From assembly GCA_040380755.1 (NCBI GenBank), contig JBEIIL010000001.1:1-64000 (forward strand): a DNA stretch of 64,000 bases, given 5' to 3'. The position numbers were made by a program, and so were the translations under genes. The DNA is from Alsobacter sp040380755 (GTDB lineage: Bacteria > Pseudomonadota > Alphaproteobacteria > Rhizobiales > Beijerinckiaceae). The notes beneath the pieces were generated by a model. The model saw nothing but the letters and a program-made list of their open reading frames with translations, was not told where the DNA came from and made no database searches. Below, piece by piece: positions 1 through 8,085 of this stretch (the first letter of the stretch is position 1; each line of letters starts with the position of its first letter).

Positions 1-2
1 AC

Positions 3-1751
3 GCCCAGGCCACCGTGATCGCGCCCACCGGTACGATCGGACTGGTGATGGACTGCGACACCACCGGCATCGAGCCCGACTTCGCGCTGGTGAAGTTCAA
101 GAAGCTCGCCGGTGGTGGCTACTTCAAGATCATCAACCGGGCCGTGCCGGAGGCGCTGCGGACGCTGGGCTATGGCGAGGCGCAGATCGCCGAGATCGAG
201 GCCTATGCGGTGGGCCACGGCTCGCTGGCGCAGGCGCCCGGCATCAACCACACGACGCTGCGGGCGCGCGGCTTCGGCGATGCCGAGATCGCAGCCGTAG
301 AGAAGAACCTCGCGGCCGCCTTTGACATCAAGTTCGTGTTCAACAAGTGGACGCTCGGGGAGGCGTTCCTCACCGGCACGCTGAACGTGCCGGCCGAGAA
401 ACTGGCGGACCCCTCCTTCGAGCTCCTCTCCTTTCTCGGTTTCCCCAAGGCAGACATCGAGGCGGCCAACATCCATGTCTGCGGGGCCATGACGCTGGAG
501 GGAGCGCCGCATCTGAAGGTCGAGCACTACGCCGTGTTCGACTGCGCCAACCCATGCGGCCGGGTGGGCAAGCGCTATTTGTCGGTGGAAAGCCACATCC
601 GCATGATGGCAGCGGCGCAGCCCTTCATCTCGGGGGCGATCTCCAAGACGATCAACATGCCCAACGACGCCACGGTGGAGGACTGCAAGTCCGCCTACAT
701 GATGTCGTGGAAGCTGGCGCTGAAGGCCAACGCGCTCTACCGCGACGGCTCCAAGCTGTCGCAGCCGCTCAACAGCCAGCTGATCGCCGACGAGGAGGAC
801 GAGGATGACGACGCGCTGGCGATACTCGTCGCCCAGCCGGCGGCGGCCCGCGCCGCCGCCGTCGCCGAGAAGATCGTCGAGCGGGTGGTGGAGCGCATCG
901 AGCGGATGCGCGAGCGCGAGAGGCTGCCGGACCGGCGCAAGGGCTACACCCAGAAAGCCATCGTCGGCGGCCATAAGGTGTATCTGCGCACCGGCGAGTA
1001 CGAGGACGGCCGCATCGGCGAGATCTTCATCGACATGCACAAGGAAGGCGCCGCCTTCCGCAGCCTGATGAACAATTTCGCCATCGCCATCTCGCTCGGC
1101 CTTCAGTACGGCGTGCCGCTGGACGAGTATGTGGACGCCTTCACGTTCACGCGGTTCGAGCCGGCCGGCTTCGTCCAGGGCAATGACGCGATCAAGAACG
1201 CCACCAGCGTGCTCGACTACGTGTTTCGCGAGCTGGCGATCTCCTATCTGGGGCGGACCGACCTCGCGCATGTGTCGCCGGAGACGATCGGCTTCGACCA
1301 ACTCGGCAAGGGCGAGGACGAGGGCAAGGCGCCGGCGGGCTTCACCGCCGCCCCGTCCGCCCGCATGGTCTCCAAGGGGCTGGTTCGCGGCAAGTCGACC
1401 GGCCTGATGGCGATCCAGGGCGGGGCGGATACGCGGTCCGACGCCAGGGGGCCGCTGCTCTCGGGCCATGCGCCCGGTGCGATGTTGCTGAAGGTTGACG
1501 GCGCAACGGCGCTGAAGGGGGACGTCGCCCTGGAGGTCGAGCGGGCGCTCGACGAAACCGGACTGGCCAGCCTCGGCTTTCAGCCGGCCGCGCAGCGGCG
1601 GGAGGCGAATGCACCGAGCGCCAAGCGTGCCGAGGCCCTGATGAAGGGCTACCAGGGCGATGCGTGCGGTGAATGCGGCAACTTCACGTTGCTACGCAAC
1701 GGCACCTGCATGAAGTGCGACACGTGCGGGTCGACAACCGGCTGCTCGTGA
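3..1751 (+). CDS. nrdJ: Vitamin B12-dependent (class II) ribonucleotide reductase, C-terminal part
   Basis: Reduces ribonucleotides to deoxyribonucleotides with adenosylcobalamin in the cytoplasm, giving oxygen-independent dNTP supply. The reading frame is open from the left edge, so the N-terminal part is outside the window and the GTG at 15 is only an internal Val codon. About 582 residues are visible. The start of the visible part carries the class II motif APTGTIG followed by a Cys-containing segment (MDCDTTGIEPD). An acidic patch (EEDEDDD) and an Arg/Glu-rich helix lie mid-protein. The C-terminus has a Cys-rich tail with CGECG, CMKCDTC and a final GCS, as in alphaproteobacterial NrdJ, where such cysteines relay electrons to the active site. 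Confident family call; 5' truncated by the window only. Confidence 0.95.
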   Translation, partial: AQATVIAPTGTIGLVMDCDTTGIEPDFALVKFKKLAGGGYFKIINRAVPEALRTLGYGEAQIAEIEAYAVGHGSLAQAPGINHTTLRARGFGDAEIAAVEKNLAAAFDIKFVFNKWTLGEAFLTGTLNVPAEKLADPSFELLSFLGFPKADIEAANIHVCGAMTLEGAPHLKVEHYAVFDCANPCGRVGKRYLSVESHIRMMAAAQPFISGAISKTINMPNDATVEDCKSAYMMSWKLALKANALYRDGSKLSQPLNSQLIADEEDEDDDALAILVAQPAAARAAAVAEKIVERVVERIERMRERERLPDRRKGYTQKAIVGGHKVYLRTGEYEDGRIGEIFIDMHKEGAAFRSLMNNFAIAISLGLQYGVPLDEYVDAFTFTRFEPAGFVQGNDAIKNATSVLDYVFRELAISYLGRTDLAHVSPETIGFDQLGKGEDEGKAPAGFTAAPSARMVSKGLVRGKSTGLMAIQGGADTRSDARGPLLSGHAPGAMLLKVDGATALKGDVALEVERALDETGLASLGFQPAAQRREANAPSAKRAEALMKGYQGDACGECGNFTLLRNGTCMKCDTCGSTTGCS

Positions 1752-2000
1752 GCACACCCTCGTCCGGAGGTTGCTGCGCACACGGTGCCGGCGACCGGTG
1801 CAACGGAAGCAGGTTCGCGATAGTGTAGCCGACTCGGCCTTGTTCCTCCGGCACGCACCCGGCCATTGGTCGTCTGCGTGCCGTTTGCCGCGGCTGAGAG
1901 TCCGTTGCGGGCAAGACCAGTCGTCTTTGCACGTCCCTGAGGACAGAGCCGCGACCCTGGTCATCCCACCGCGAGGCGGCCATCTGTCAGGGTAATGCTC

Positions 2001-2681
2001 TCATGAGAAGCGCGCGGCCGCATGACTTTGACGGATCAGCCGTTTCCAACTGATCGCGTGACGGCCCAGCCATCCCGTCAGTAGCGCAAACAGGACAACG
2101 CTACCGATTTGCCAGACAAGTACCATCAGGCTGGCCTCCTCGGAATGGAACAGCCTCAGGCCGAAACTTCCCAAGCCGCCCGCCGCCAAGCCGCCCAGTG
2201 CCATGGTCAACGCTGGAGAGAGCGGTGCACCGCATCGCAGCATCCTCACCATCAGCAAAGCCGGTCCTGCTCCCACAATGGCGATGGCGGGTAAGCACAA
2301 CCAGTCCTCGGCGAAAACGATCGAAGACGGGCCTTCCTGAATGAGCTTTGCGAGACAATCGCCACCTGCGCTCGTGAGCCAGACGCCAAGCGGCAATACT
2401 GGCAGCGCGAGAAGGCGCCGATCCATTCCTGGAACACACGAGCAAAACGCTGCAAAGGCAGCCAAGACTGCGGTTGCCAGGGCAGCCGACTGCTCCACCC
2501 AAAACCGGGCCGTGCCGGTTACAGACAAGAGGTCGTCGCGCGCGGTCATCACGGCGACAACGAGAGCGACGTAGACCAACGACACCGCCAGCCATCCCGC
2601 CGTCCGGATCCAGGGACGCCGCAAAGGCTCAACCGGCACCGGAGATTCGGCCAATCTCGCAATGAGAGCATCGGTCTTCAT
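2001..2681 (-). CDS. nrsF: NrsF-family (DUF1109) membrane anti-sigma factor
   Basis: 226-residue inner-membrane protein with about six hydrophobic segments, the first at residues 28-47. This is the size and layout of NrsF/DUF1109 proteins, which hold ECF sigma factors of the sigma-F (ECF16) type inactive until a stress signal. The N-terminus (MKTDALIARLA) matches the family's cytoplasmic sigma-binding start. Cysteines lie at 80, 82, 109, 129 and 150; Cys109 and Cys129 flank a predicted loop and are candidates for the conserved sensing cysteines known from Caulobacter NrsF. The gene starts just after the sigma gene ends, so the pair is surely co-transcribed with the upstream ccdA and thioredoxin genes. 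The sensing role here is inferred. Confidence 0.85.
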   Translation of the reverse strand: MKTDALIARLAESPVPVEPLRRPWIRTAGWLAVSLVYVALVVAVMTARDDLLSVTGTARFWVEQSAALATAVLAAFAAFCSCVPGMDRRLLALPVLPLGVWLTSAGGDCLAKLIQEGPSSIVFAEDWLCLPAIAIVGAGPALLMVRMLRCGAPLSPALTMALGGLAAGGLGSFGLRLFHSEEASLMVLVWQIGSVVLFALLTGWLGRHAISWKRLIRQSHAAARFS

Positions 2682-2682
2682 G

Positions 2683-3339
2683 TCACACCTTGCCCATGGC
2701 CTTGCGCAGGCTTTTCATTGCCCGGTGGACCAGCAGCTTCATAGCTCCAACGGTGGCACCGGTTTCGCGAGATGCTTCCTCAAGTGACATCTCCCGCAGT
2801 TTCGTCAGTTCAATGGCCTTCCGCTGGGATGCGGGCAGACGTTCGATTGCTGCGGTCAGGGCCTCATTGTCGGGGCCGGGTTCGCCGTCTGGCTGATCCG
2901 GTGAATACAGGTTGAGGACGACGTCGTAGGACTTCGCCTCCTGGGCCAATGCCCGACCGAACTTCCTCGCGCCGTCTGCCATCCGGTTGCGGGCGATCGC
3001 CAAAAGCCATGGTGTGAAGGGCCTTGCCGGATCGTAGGTGGACCTGACCGCATGGAGCGAGATCAAGATCTCTTGCACCAGATCCTCCACGTCCGAGGGA
3101 CTGGAGTTTCGGCGGCGCGATCTCACGAAGTCGCGCAGCAATCCGGAAACTTCTCGCAGAAGTTTCGTGTATGCCAGGCTATCGCCGGCTTGGGCCTGAC
3201 ACATCAGAGCCGACAGGCTCAGGTCCACCGCTGTCCTTTGAGACGCTTTGATGGAAAGATGTTCGGCCGTCAAGACACCGTCCCTGACCAAGATTGGCCC
3301 TCCGGCGGCGCCCCAGGACGTGCTTGCTCTGGCTGCCAT
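2683..3339 (-). CDS. ECF sigma factor of the sigma-F / ECF16 type
   Basis: 218-residue RNA polymerase sigma factor. Region 2 lies around residues 55-125 (DVEDLVQEIL, then FTPWLLAIARNRMAD) and region 4 around 160-215 (RLPASQRKAIEL, MSLEEASRETG, then a basic DNA-binding helix). There is no region 3, which defines the ECF class. The chosen ATG shares one base with the stop of the ccdA-like gene (TGATG), indicating translational coupling. The first 40 or so residues are longer than in most family members, so an internal start remains possible. The partner anti-sigma gene follows directly. A sequence fitting the sigma-F promoter pattern lies in front of the operon at 4507-4532, suggesting autoregulation. 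Confidence 0.9.
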   Translation of the reverse strand: MAARASTSWGAAGGPILVRDGVLTAEHLSIKASQRTAVDLSLSALMCQAQAGDSLAYTKLLREVSGLLRDFVRSRRRNSSPSDVEDLVQEILISLHAVRSTYDPARPFTPWLLAIARNRMADGARKFGRALAQEAKSYDVVLNLYSPDQPDGEPGPDNEALTAAIERLPASQRKAIELTKLREMSLEEASRETGATVGAMKLLVHRAMKSLRKAMGKV

Positions 3340-4061
3340 CAGAACCGCGTTGTCAGCTCGGTCAACCAGGCAGGCGATGCGTCCACGAGCGCAGCCTCAA
3401 CGCGCTTGTCGTAGCCTGTTGCGATCAGGACTCCTATAATGATCAGAATGGCGCCAAGGACGACCTTGGCGCTCTTGCCACTGTGAATCAGGCTGTCGCG
3501 CCAGCGCATCAAGGCCTGGCGCGACAGAAGTCCGAGCGCAATCAGCGGAAGTGCCGCCCCGATGCCGAACACGGTCATCGTGATCGCGACCTGCCCGAGG
3601 TTGGATCCTTGCGAGGCAAGCACAGAGGCTGCCCCCAGCGTCGGACCGACGCAGGGACTCCAGACTGCGCCCAGCAAAAGGCCAACGCCGAATTGCCCTC
3701 CGATTCCGCGGGTCGAGAAGCCCGACATGTTTCGCTCGGCCCAGTCGCTGACTGGTCCGCCGGCGGCAGCGAGCCTGATCTGCAGCGGCGGAACGACCAG
3801 CACGACACCAAGCATCACCATCAGGATGGCGGCCGCGATCCGGAAGACGTCAGCATCCAGACCGATCGAAAAGCCGATCGTGGCAATGAACAGCCCGATG
3901 GTGACGAAGGAGAGCGCGACGCCGCCGGCCAAGGCCAGCGGCGCGAGGCGATGCTCGGCCGCGGCCGAGCCGAGAACGATCGGCAGCAGGGGCAGCACAC
4001 ACGGAGACAGGACCGACAACAGTCCCGCCAGGAAAGCCAGTCCAAGACTGCCGACAAGCAT
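3339..4061 (-). CDS. CcdA/DsbD-type thiol-disulfide membrane transporter
   Basis: 240-residue integral membrane protein with about six transmembrane segments. It moves reducing equivalents from cytoplasmic thioredoxin to periplasmic thiol partners. The two characteristic membrane cysteines are present: Cys21 in LSPCVLP and Cys137 in WSPCVGP, the duplicated SPC-x-x-P signature of the CcdA/DsbD fold. It sits 9 bases after a periplasmic thioredoxin-like gene, its likely reduction partner, and overlaps the sigma gene by one base. Canonical CcdA serves cytochrome c maturation, but no cytochrome c genes are nearby, so repair or detoxification of periplasmic thiols under sigma control seems more likely (inference). 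Confidence 0.88.
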   Translation of the reverse strand: MLVGSLGLAFLAGLLSVLSPCVLPLLPIVLGSAAAEHRLAPLALAGGVALSFVTIGLFIATIGFSIGLDADVFRIAAAILMVMLGVVLVVPPLQIRLAAAGGPVSDWAERNMSGFSTRGIGGQFGVGLLLGAVWSPCVGPTLGAASVLASQGSNLGQVAITMTVFGIGAALPLIALGLLSRQALMRWRDSLIHSGKSAKVVLGAILIIIGVLIATGYDKRVEAALVDASPAWLTELTTRF

Positions 4062-4070
4062 GGTCTGACC

Positions 4071-4466
4071 TCAGATCGCTTTGGCCAGAAGACCCGTGAT
4101 GGAGGCCTTGTTGGTGTCGCCAACCGAGCGACCTGCCTCCGCTGCCCCCTTGAAGGTGATCAGCGTGCTCTGCGAGCGCACGCCAAACTGCTTCACCACA
4201 TCCTTCTGCCCGTCGTAGTCGACCCGGAAGACCACAAAGTCCTTGAACTTCGGCTCATCACGCAGCTGCGAGATGATCGGCGCCTGCGTCTTGCAGGTGG
4301 GGCACCAGTCCGCATGGATTTCCACCAGGATGGACTTGCCGGATTTCTGCGCCGCCTCGAAGGCAGCCTGGGTGAAGGGAGCGGCCGCAGGAGCCGCGAG
4401 TGCCGGTGCAATGGCCAGCACTGCAGCAGCAAGTCCCGACAGGACGACGGTTCGACGATGGATCAT
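4071..4466 (-). CDS. Secreted thioredoxin-fold protein (WCPTC)
   Basis: 131-residue periplasmic or membrane-tethered thioredoxin-like protein. Residues 1-25 form a signal peptide (MIHRR, then a long Ala/Leu core). The thioredoxin active site is at residues 54-58, WCPTC, with Cys55 and Cys58. I chose the ATG at 4466 because GGAGGA sits about six bases upstream; an in-frame ATG at 4499 has no comparable site and would overrun the putative promoter region. First gene of the four-gene operon with the CcdA-like transporter, ECF sigma factor and NrsF, so it is probably a target as well as a neighbour of that sigma. Substrate unknown. Confidence 0.88.
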   Translation of the reverse strand: MIHRRTVVLSGLAAAVLAIAPALAAPAAAPFTQAAFEAAQKSGKSILVEIHADWCPTCKTQAPIISQLRDEPKFKDFVVFRVDYDGQKDVVKQFGVRSQSTLITFKGAAEAGRSVGDTNKASITGLLAKAI

Positions 4467-4506
4467 GGGTTCCTCCGAGGGGCCATAGGTGGCGCACAAC
4501 CCATAG

Positions 4507-4532
4507 TTCGCCGCGATCCGCTCTCAAGTTAC
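4507..4532 (-). promoter_or_regulatory. Putative sigma-F (ECF) promoter of the thioredoxin-ccdA-sigma-nrsF operon
   Basis: On the minus strand the sequence reads GTAACT, 16 bases, then CGAA, ending about 40 bases before the thioredoxin ATG at 4466. This fits, with one mismatch, the GTAACC-N16-CGAA pattern I recall for Caulobacter sigma-F targets, which include its own operon. Seen directly: elements, spacing and position. Inferred: recognition by the sigma factor encoded in this operon. Confidence 0.6.
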
Positions 4533-4585
4533 GGTCACGACTGTGATCACGCGCTGTTGATCACGGGGCGATGAGCGCTGCTTGG

Positions 4586-4669
4586 AAACGATCCGCCCCA
4601 CAGCGCCGACAGTGCCAGCAGCGAACCCCCGGTCAGAGCCGGCATCCGGCCGGATGCCGGACCCGACAT
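4586..4669 (-). pseudogene. Possible relic of an EamA/DMT-type transporter N-terminus
   Basis: A minus-strand frame reads MSGPASGRMPALT, then LLALSALWGGSF. The latter closely resembles the first transmembrane helix of EamA-family drug/metabolite transporters (typically LxxLSALWGxSF). After this helix the similarity stops and the frame runs into unrelated residues and a stop. Only about 28 residues can be aligned by eye, so chance resemblance is possible. Confidence 0.3.
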
Positions 4670-4938
4670 GGTGTCGGAGACCGGTCGATCCGCGGCCTTG
4701 ATGTTGGGGGGCATCGGCACACACCCATGAGCGCCTGGTCGGCGACCAGCGGCAGTGTGTCCCTGCGCCTCAGCGTTTGGTGGCGTCACCCGGTTCCTTC
4801 GAGAAGCCGGCTTGCGCCCCTTCCGCGCGCGATGACCCGCACGGCGCGCGGGCAAATCGCCGATTTTCCACTCCCCATGGCGACCCAAACCGGTTTAGCC
4901 TGCTCGCAAGCGGGCCTTGACCCGCAGGAGGAACCGCC

Positions 4939-5919
4939 ATGGTCGTCGCCAACCGCCGTCGCCTGCTCGCCGGGATCGCCGGTGCCGTCTGCCTTTCCGC
5001 CCTGCCCGCCTTTGCCCAGGACGCCTGGCCGTCGCGCCAGGTGACGTTGGTGGTACCGTTCACCGCCGGCGGCACGACCGACATGTTCGGGCGCATCCTT
5101 GCGCAATACATGCAGGCCAAGTTCGGGCCGCCCTTCGTGGTGGAAAACCGGGCCGGTGCCGGCGGCAATGTCGGAACGCTCGGCGTCGCGCGCGCGCCGG
5201 GCGACGGCTACACGCTGCTGGTCGGCACGGTCTCGACCCACGCCATCAACCCCTTCCTGTACCGCAACCTGCAGCACGATACCGAGAAGGACTTCCAGCC
5301 GGTGAGCCTGATCGCCCGGCTGCCCAACATGCTGGTGGTGCACCCCAAGATCGCGGCAACCACGACCGCCGAGTTCATCGCCTACGCCAAGGCCAATCCC
5401 GGCAAGCTGAGCTACGGCTCGTCGGGCGCCGGCACCTCGACGCATCTCGCGGCCGAGTTGTTCCAGACGCTCACCGGCACGACGATGACGCATGTGCCCT
5501 ACCGCTCGTCAGGTGATGTCATGAACAATCTGGCAGGCGGACATATCGACCTGGCCTTCGACAACATGACGCTGGCGTGGCCGCAGGCGCAGGCCGGCAC
5601 GATCCGGGCGCTCGGCGTCACCAGCGCGCAGCGCAGCCCCGCCGCCCCGCAGGTCCCGGCCATCGCCGAGGCCCTGCCCGGCTTCGAGGCGACCTCCTGG
5701 CACGGGCTGTTCGTGCCCGCCTCGACGCCGAAGCCGGTGGTGGATGCGCTGGCGGCCGAGGTGAAGCGGATCCTCGATCTGCCCGAGGTGCAGAAGAAGC
5801 TCGCGGATGTCGGCGCCGTCCCGTCAGCCAACACGCCGGCCGCGTTCACCGCCTTCATCGCGACCGAGCGGGACAAGTGGCAGAAGGTGGTGAAGGCTTC
5901 GGGCGTCAAGGTCGAATAA
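4939..5919 (+). CDS. Bug-family (TctC-like) tripartite tricarboxylate transporter binding protein
   Basis: 326-residue periplasmic solute-binding protein. Residues 1-27 form a signal peptide ending ALPAFAQ. The mature start (WPSRQVTLVVPFTAGGTTD) is the family hallmark, followed by ENRAGAGGN, GDGYTLL and HVPYRSSGD, which form the two ligand-binding loops. Bug proteins bind carboxylates and similar small anions for TctAB membrane partners. No tctA or tctB is visible nearby, so this is an orphan receptor, as is common in genomes with expanded Bug families. The ATG at 4939 has an excellent AGGAGG site 7 bases upstream. Ligand unknown. Confidence 0.92.
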   Translation: MVVANRRRLLAGIAGAVCLSALPAFAQDAWPSRQVTLVVPFTAGGTTDMFGRILAQYMQAKFGPPFVVENRAGAGGNVGTLGVARAPGDGYTLLVGTVSTHAINPFLYRNLQHDTEKDFQPVSLIARLPNMLVVHPKIAATTTAEFIAYAKANPGKLSYGSSGAGTSTHLAAELFQTLTGTTMTHVPYRSSGDVMNNLAGGHIDLAFDNMTLAWPQAQAGTIRALGVTSAQRSPAAPQVPAIAEALPGFEATSWHGLFVPASTPKPVVDALAAEVKRILDLPEVQKKLADVGAVPSANTPAAFTAFIATERDKWQKVVKASGVKVE

Positions 5920-5956
5920 GGCGACGCGCCCGCACCACCCGCACAGGGAGCGGCAA

Positions 5957-7468
5957 TCAGCCTGGCGGGTGATAGGCGCCAAAATAGGCCGCCAGCACGG
6001 CCGGCAAGGCCCCCGGCAAATCATCGGCGATCAGGCCGGCGCCAACGGCGGCGCCGGCTTCCGCGTGCAGCCAGACCGCCGCGCAGGCGGCCGCGAAGCC
6101 GTCCGGACCCTGGGCCAGCAGCCCACCGATCATGCCGGCAAGCACGTCGCCGGCCCCGGCCGTCGCCAGCCAGGCGGTCCCGTTGGCATTGATCGCGGCC
6201 CGACCGTCGGGCGCCGCCACGACCGTGTCGGGGCCCTTGCTCACGATCACCGCGCCTGTCAGCCGGGCGGCCAGCCGGGCCCGCGTGACCTTCGAGGCCG
6301 CCGAGACGATTTCGGGCTGCGCGCCGAACAGGCGCTGGAACTCGCCGTCATGGGGCGTCAGCACCACGGCGCGGCCCTCCTGTCCGGCGACCAGGGCGGC
6401 AATCCTGTCGGGAGCGCCGGCGAAGCTGGTGAGCGCATCGGCGTCAAGAACGGTGGCGCATCCCGCCGCAAGCGCGGCAACGACCATGTCGCGTGTCACC
6501 GAGCCGACGCCGAGAGCCGGGCCGAGCACGGCCGCCGTGTGCCGCCGGTCGGCCAGCAGCCCGGCAAGGCCGGCCGCACCGTCCGATCGACGAACCATCA
6601 CCGCGTCGAGGGCGCTGGCATGGACGGCGAGCGCCTCGCCAGGGCTGGCCACCGTGACCAGACCGGCGCCGGCACGCAGCGCAGCCCGAGCGGCGAGGCG
6701 CGCCGCGCCGGTGCCTTCGAGCCCTCCGGACGCGACCACGGCGTGGCCGCGGCCGTATTTGTGGCCGAGCGTCGCGGGAGGCCGCAGATCGGCCTTCCAG
6801 AGCACCGGGCCATTGCGCCACGTCCGGGGCGCGATCGTGTCAAGAACGCTGGCGCCGATCCCGATATCGGCGAGCCGGACAGGGCCGCACTGGCTGCGGC
6901 CAGGCTGCAGCAGGTGACCGGGCTTGAGGCGGAAAAAAGTCACCGTCTCGGTCGCCCGGATAGCGACGCCGCGCACCTGCCCGGTCTCGCCATCAACCCC
7001 GGACGGGATGTCGACCGCGACGACGGGCCGTCCGGACGCGTTGATGCGGGAGACGAGCGCCGCCGCGTCGCCATCGACATCGCGTGACAGGCCAGCCCCG
7101 AAGAGCGCATCGACGATGACGTCGGCGTCGCACGGCTCGGCCTCGTCGGGTGGCAGCACCAAGCCGGGCCAGCGCGCCGCCGCGGCCGCCGCATCGCCGG
7201 TCAGGGCCGAGGCGGCACCGAGCAACCCGACACGGACGCGGTAGCCGCGCTGGGCGAGGATCCTGGCCGCCACGAAACCGTCGCCGCCATTGTTGCCGGG
7301 CCCGGCCACGACCAGCACGGCGGCACCGGTTGGACGTGTTCGCGACACGACATCGGCCACGGCCGCCCCCGCACGGTCCATGAGGGCCAGTCCGGTGGAG
7401 CCAGCGGCGATCGTCAGCCGGTCGACCATCGCCATTTCGGTGGGTGTCAGGAGTTCGGTGGCGTCCAT
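5957..7468 (-). CDS. nnr: Bifunctional NAD(P)H-hydrate epimerase / ADP-dependent NAD(P)H-hydrate dehydratase
   Basis: 503-residue metabolite repair enzyme. It epimerises R- and S-NAD(P)HX and dehydrates the S form back to NAD(P)H. The N-terminal YjeF_N domain (about residues 1-215) contains VAGPGNNGGDGFVAARIL and a D-x-x-F-G-x-G motif (DALFGAGLSRD). The C-terminal ribokinase-like domain (about 225-495) has GRGHAVVASGG, LTPHDGEF, VIVSKGPDTVV and the catalytic-type TAGAGDVLAGMIGGLLAQG. Both halves look intact and full length for the fusion. It is convergent with the Bug gene and divergent from glnB, which is common in Rhizobiales, though no functional link is obvious. Confidence 0.95.
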   Translation of the reverse strand: MDATELLTPTEMAMVDRLTIAAGSTGLALMDRAGAAVADVVSRTRPTGAAVLVVAGPGNNGGDGFVAARILAQRGYRVRVGLLGAASALTGDAAAAAARWPGLVLPPDEAEPCDADVIVDALFGAGLSRDVDGDAAALVSRINASGRPVVAVDIPSGVDGETGQVRGVAIRATETVTFFRLKPGHLLQPGRSQCGPVRLADIGIGASVLDTIAPRTWRNGPVLWKADLRPPATLGHKYGRGHAVVASGGLEGTGAARLAARAALRAGAGLVTVASPGEALAVHASALDAVMVRRSDGAAGLAGLLADRRHTAAVLGPALGVGSVTRDMVVAALAAGCATVLDADALTSFAGAPDRIAALVAGQEGRAVVLTPHDGEFQRLFGAQPEIVSAASKVTRARLAARLTGAVIVSKGPDTVVAAPDGRAAINANGTAWLATAGAGDVLAGMIGGLLAQGPDGFAAACAAVWLHAEAGAAVGAGLIADDLPGALPAVLAAYFGAYHPPG

Positions 7469-7498
7469 CGCACAAACTCCGCTCGATTATTGCCCATT

Positions 7499-7515
7499 TG
7501 CATATTTATTATGCA
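7499..7515. promoter_or_regulatory. NtrC-like palindrome upstream of glnB-glnA
   Basis: Perfect inverted repeat TGCATA-N5-TATGCA, 17 bp, in an AT-rich island about 160 bases before glnB. The NtrC consensus is TGCAC-like half sites with the same overall spacing, so this is a good candidate enhancer for nitrogen control. A clear sigma-54 -24/-12 element was not found; the best GG-N10-GC pair (near 7534) is off-consensus. Confidence 0.5.
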
Positions 7516-7674
7516 GTTTTTGGCCTAAGCTTCGGGCACGCCCATGCGATTCGCCGGATGCGTCCCGGCTTCGCAAGCCAAGATCACGATAGCGATCCGC
7601 CATGTGCGATGCTAAGGACCAAACCGGTTTCCCGGAAGGCCAATGGCCTCCGGAATGATCACGGGATGCGTGCC

Positions 7675-8013
7675 ATGAAAAAGATTGAGGCGATCATCAA
7701 GCCCTTCAAGCTCGACGACGTGAAAGAGGCGCTTCAGGAGGTTGGCCTGCAGGGCATCACCGTGACAGAGGCCAAGGGTTTCGGCCGCCAGAAGGGCCAT
7801 ACCGAACTCTACCGCGGCGCCGAGTACGTCGTCGACTTTCTTCCCAAGGTGAAGATCGAGATCGTGCTGCCCGACGACATGGTCGAGCGCGCCGTCGACG
7901 CCATCCGCAAGGCGGCCCAGACCGGCCGGATCGGCGATGGCAAGATTTTTGTATCGTCGGTCGAGGGTGCGATCCGCATCCGGACCGGTGAGACCGGGCT
8001 GGACGCGATCTGA
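7675..8013 (+). CDS. glnB: P-II nitrogen regulatory protein GlnB
   Basis: 112-residue cytoplasmic signal protein that reports 2-oxoglutarate, ATP/ADP and glutamine status to GlnD, GlnE, NtrB and other targets. The sequence begins MKKIEAIIKPFKLDDVKEAL, the standard P-II start. The T-loop carries Tyr51 (GAEYVVDF), the uridylylation site, and the B- and C-loop motifs follow (TGRIGDGKIFV, IRIRTGETG). It is full length for the family. I chose the ATG at 7675 by family length; a slightly earlier in-frame ATG at 7666 is possible. It lies 72 bases before glnA, the usual glnBA operon, with an NtrC-like dyad upstream. Confidence 0.97.
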   Translation: MKKIEAIIKPFKLDDVKEALQEVGLQGITVTEAKGFGRQKGHTELYRGAEYVVDFLPKVKIEIVLPDDMVERAVDAIRKAAQTGRIGDGKIFVSSVEGAIRIRTGETGLDAI

Positions 8014-8085
8014 AACCCGGACAGCAACTACGTCTGCCTTCACCCTGCCACCTGCTTTCCCGTTCTTCGAAGAGGATGATGATTG

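Larger units (their letters stand above)
4467..4938. other. Intergenic region between divergent operons
   Basis: 472 bases between the minus-strand thioredoxin operon and the plus-strand Bug gene. It holds the sigma-F-like promoter (4507-4532), a possible relic of a DMT transporter (4586-4669, minus), and at its right end the GGAGG ribosome site of the Bug gene. I see no other convincing gene; remaining open frames look like chance GC-rich frames. Confidence 0.6.

Noticed and set aside
15..17. GTG at 15 as the start of the ribonucleotide reductase gene
   Set aside because: The frame is open to the left edge and the preceding codons (A-Q-A-T) fit the family; it is an internal Val.
1771..1995. 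74-codon frame between nrdJ and nrsF
   Set aside because: No ribosome site, no features, Arg/Pro/His-rich chance frame.
7534..7550. Sigma-54 promoter before glnB
   Set aside because: GG-N10-GC spacing exists, but flanking bases do not match TGGCAC-N5-TTGC.
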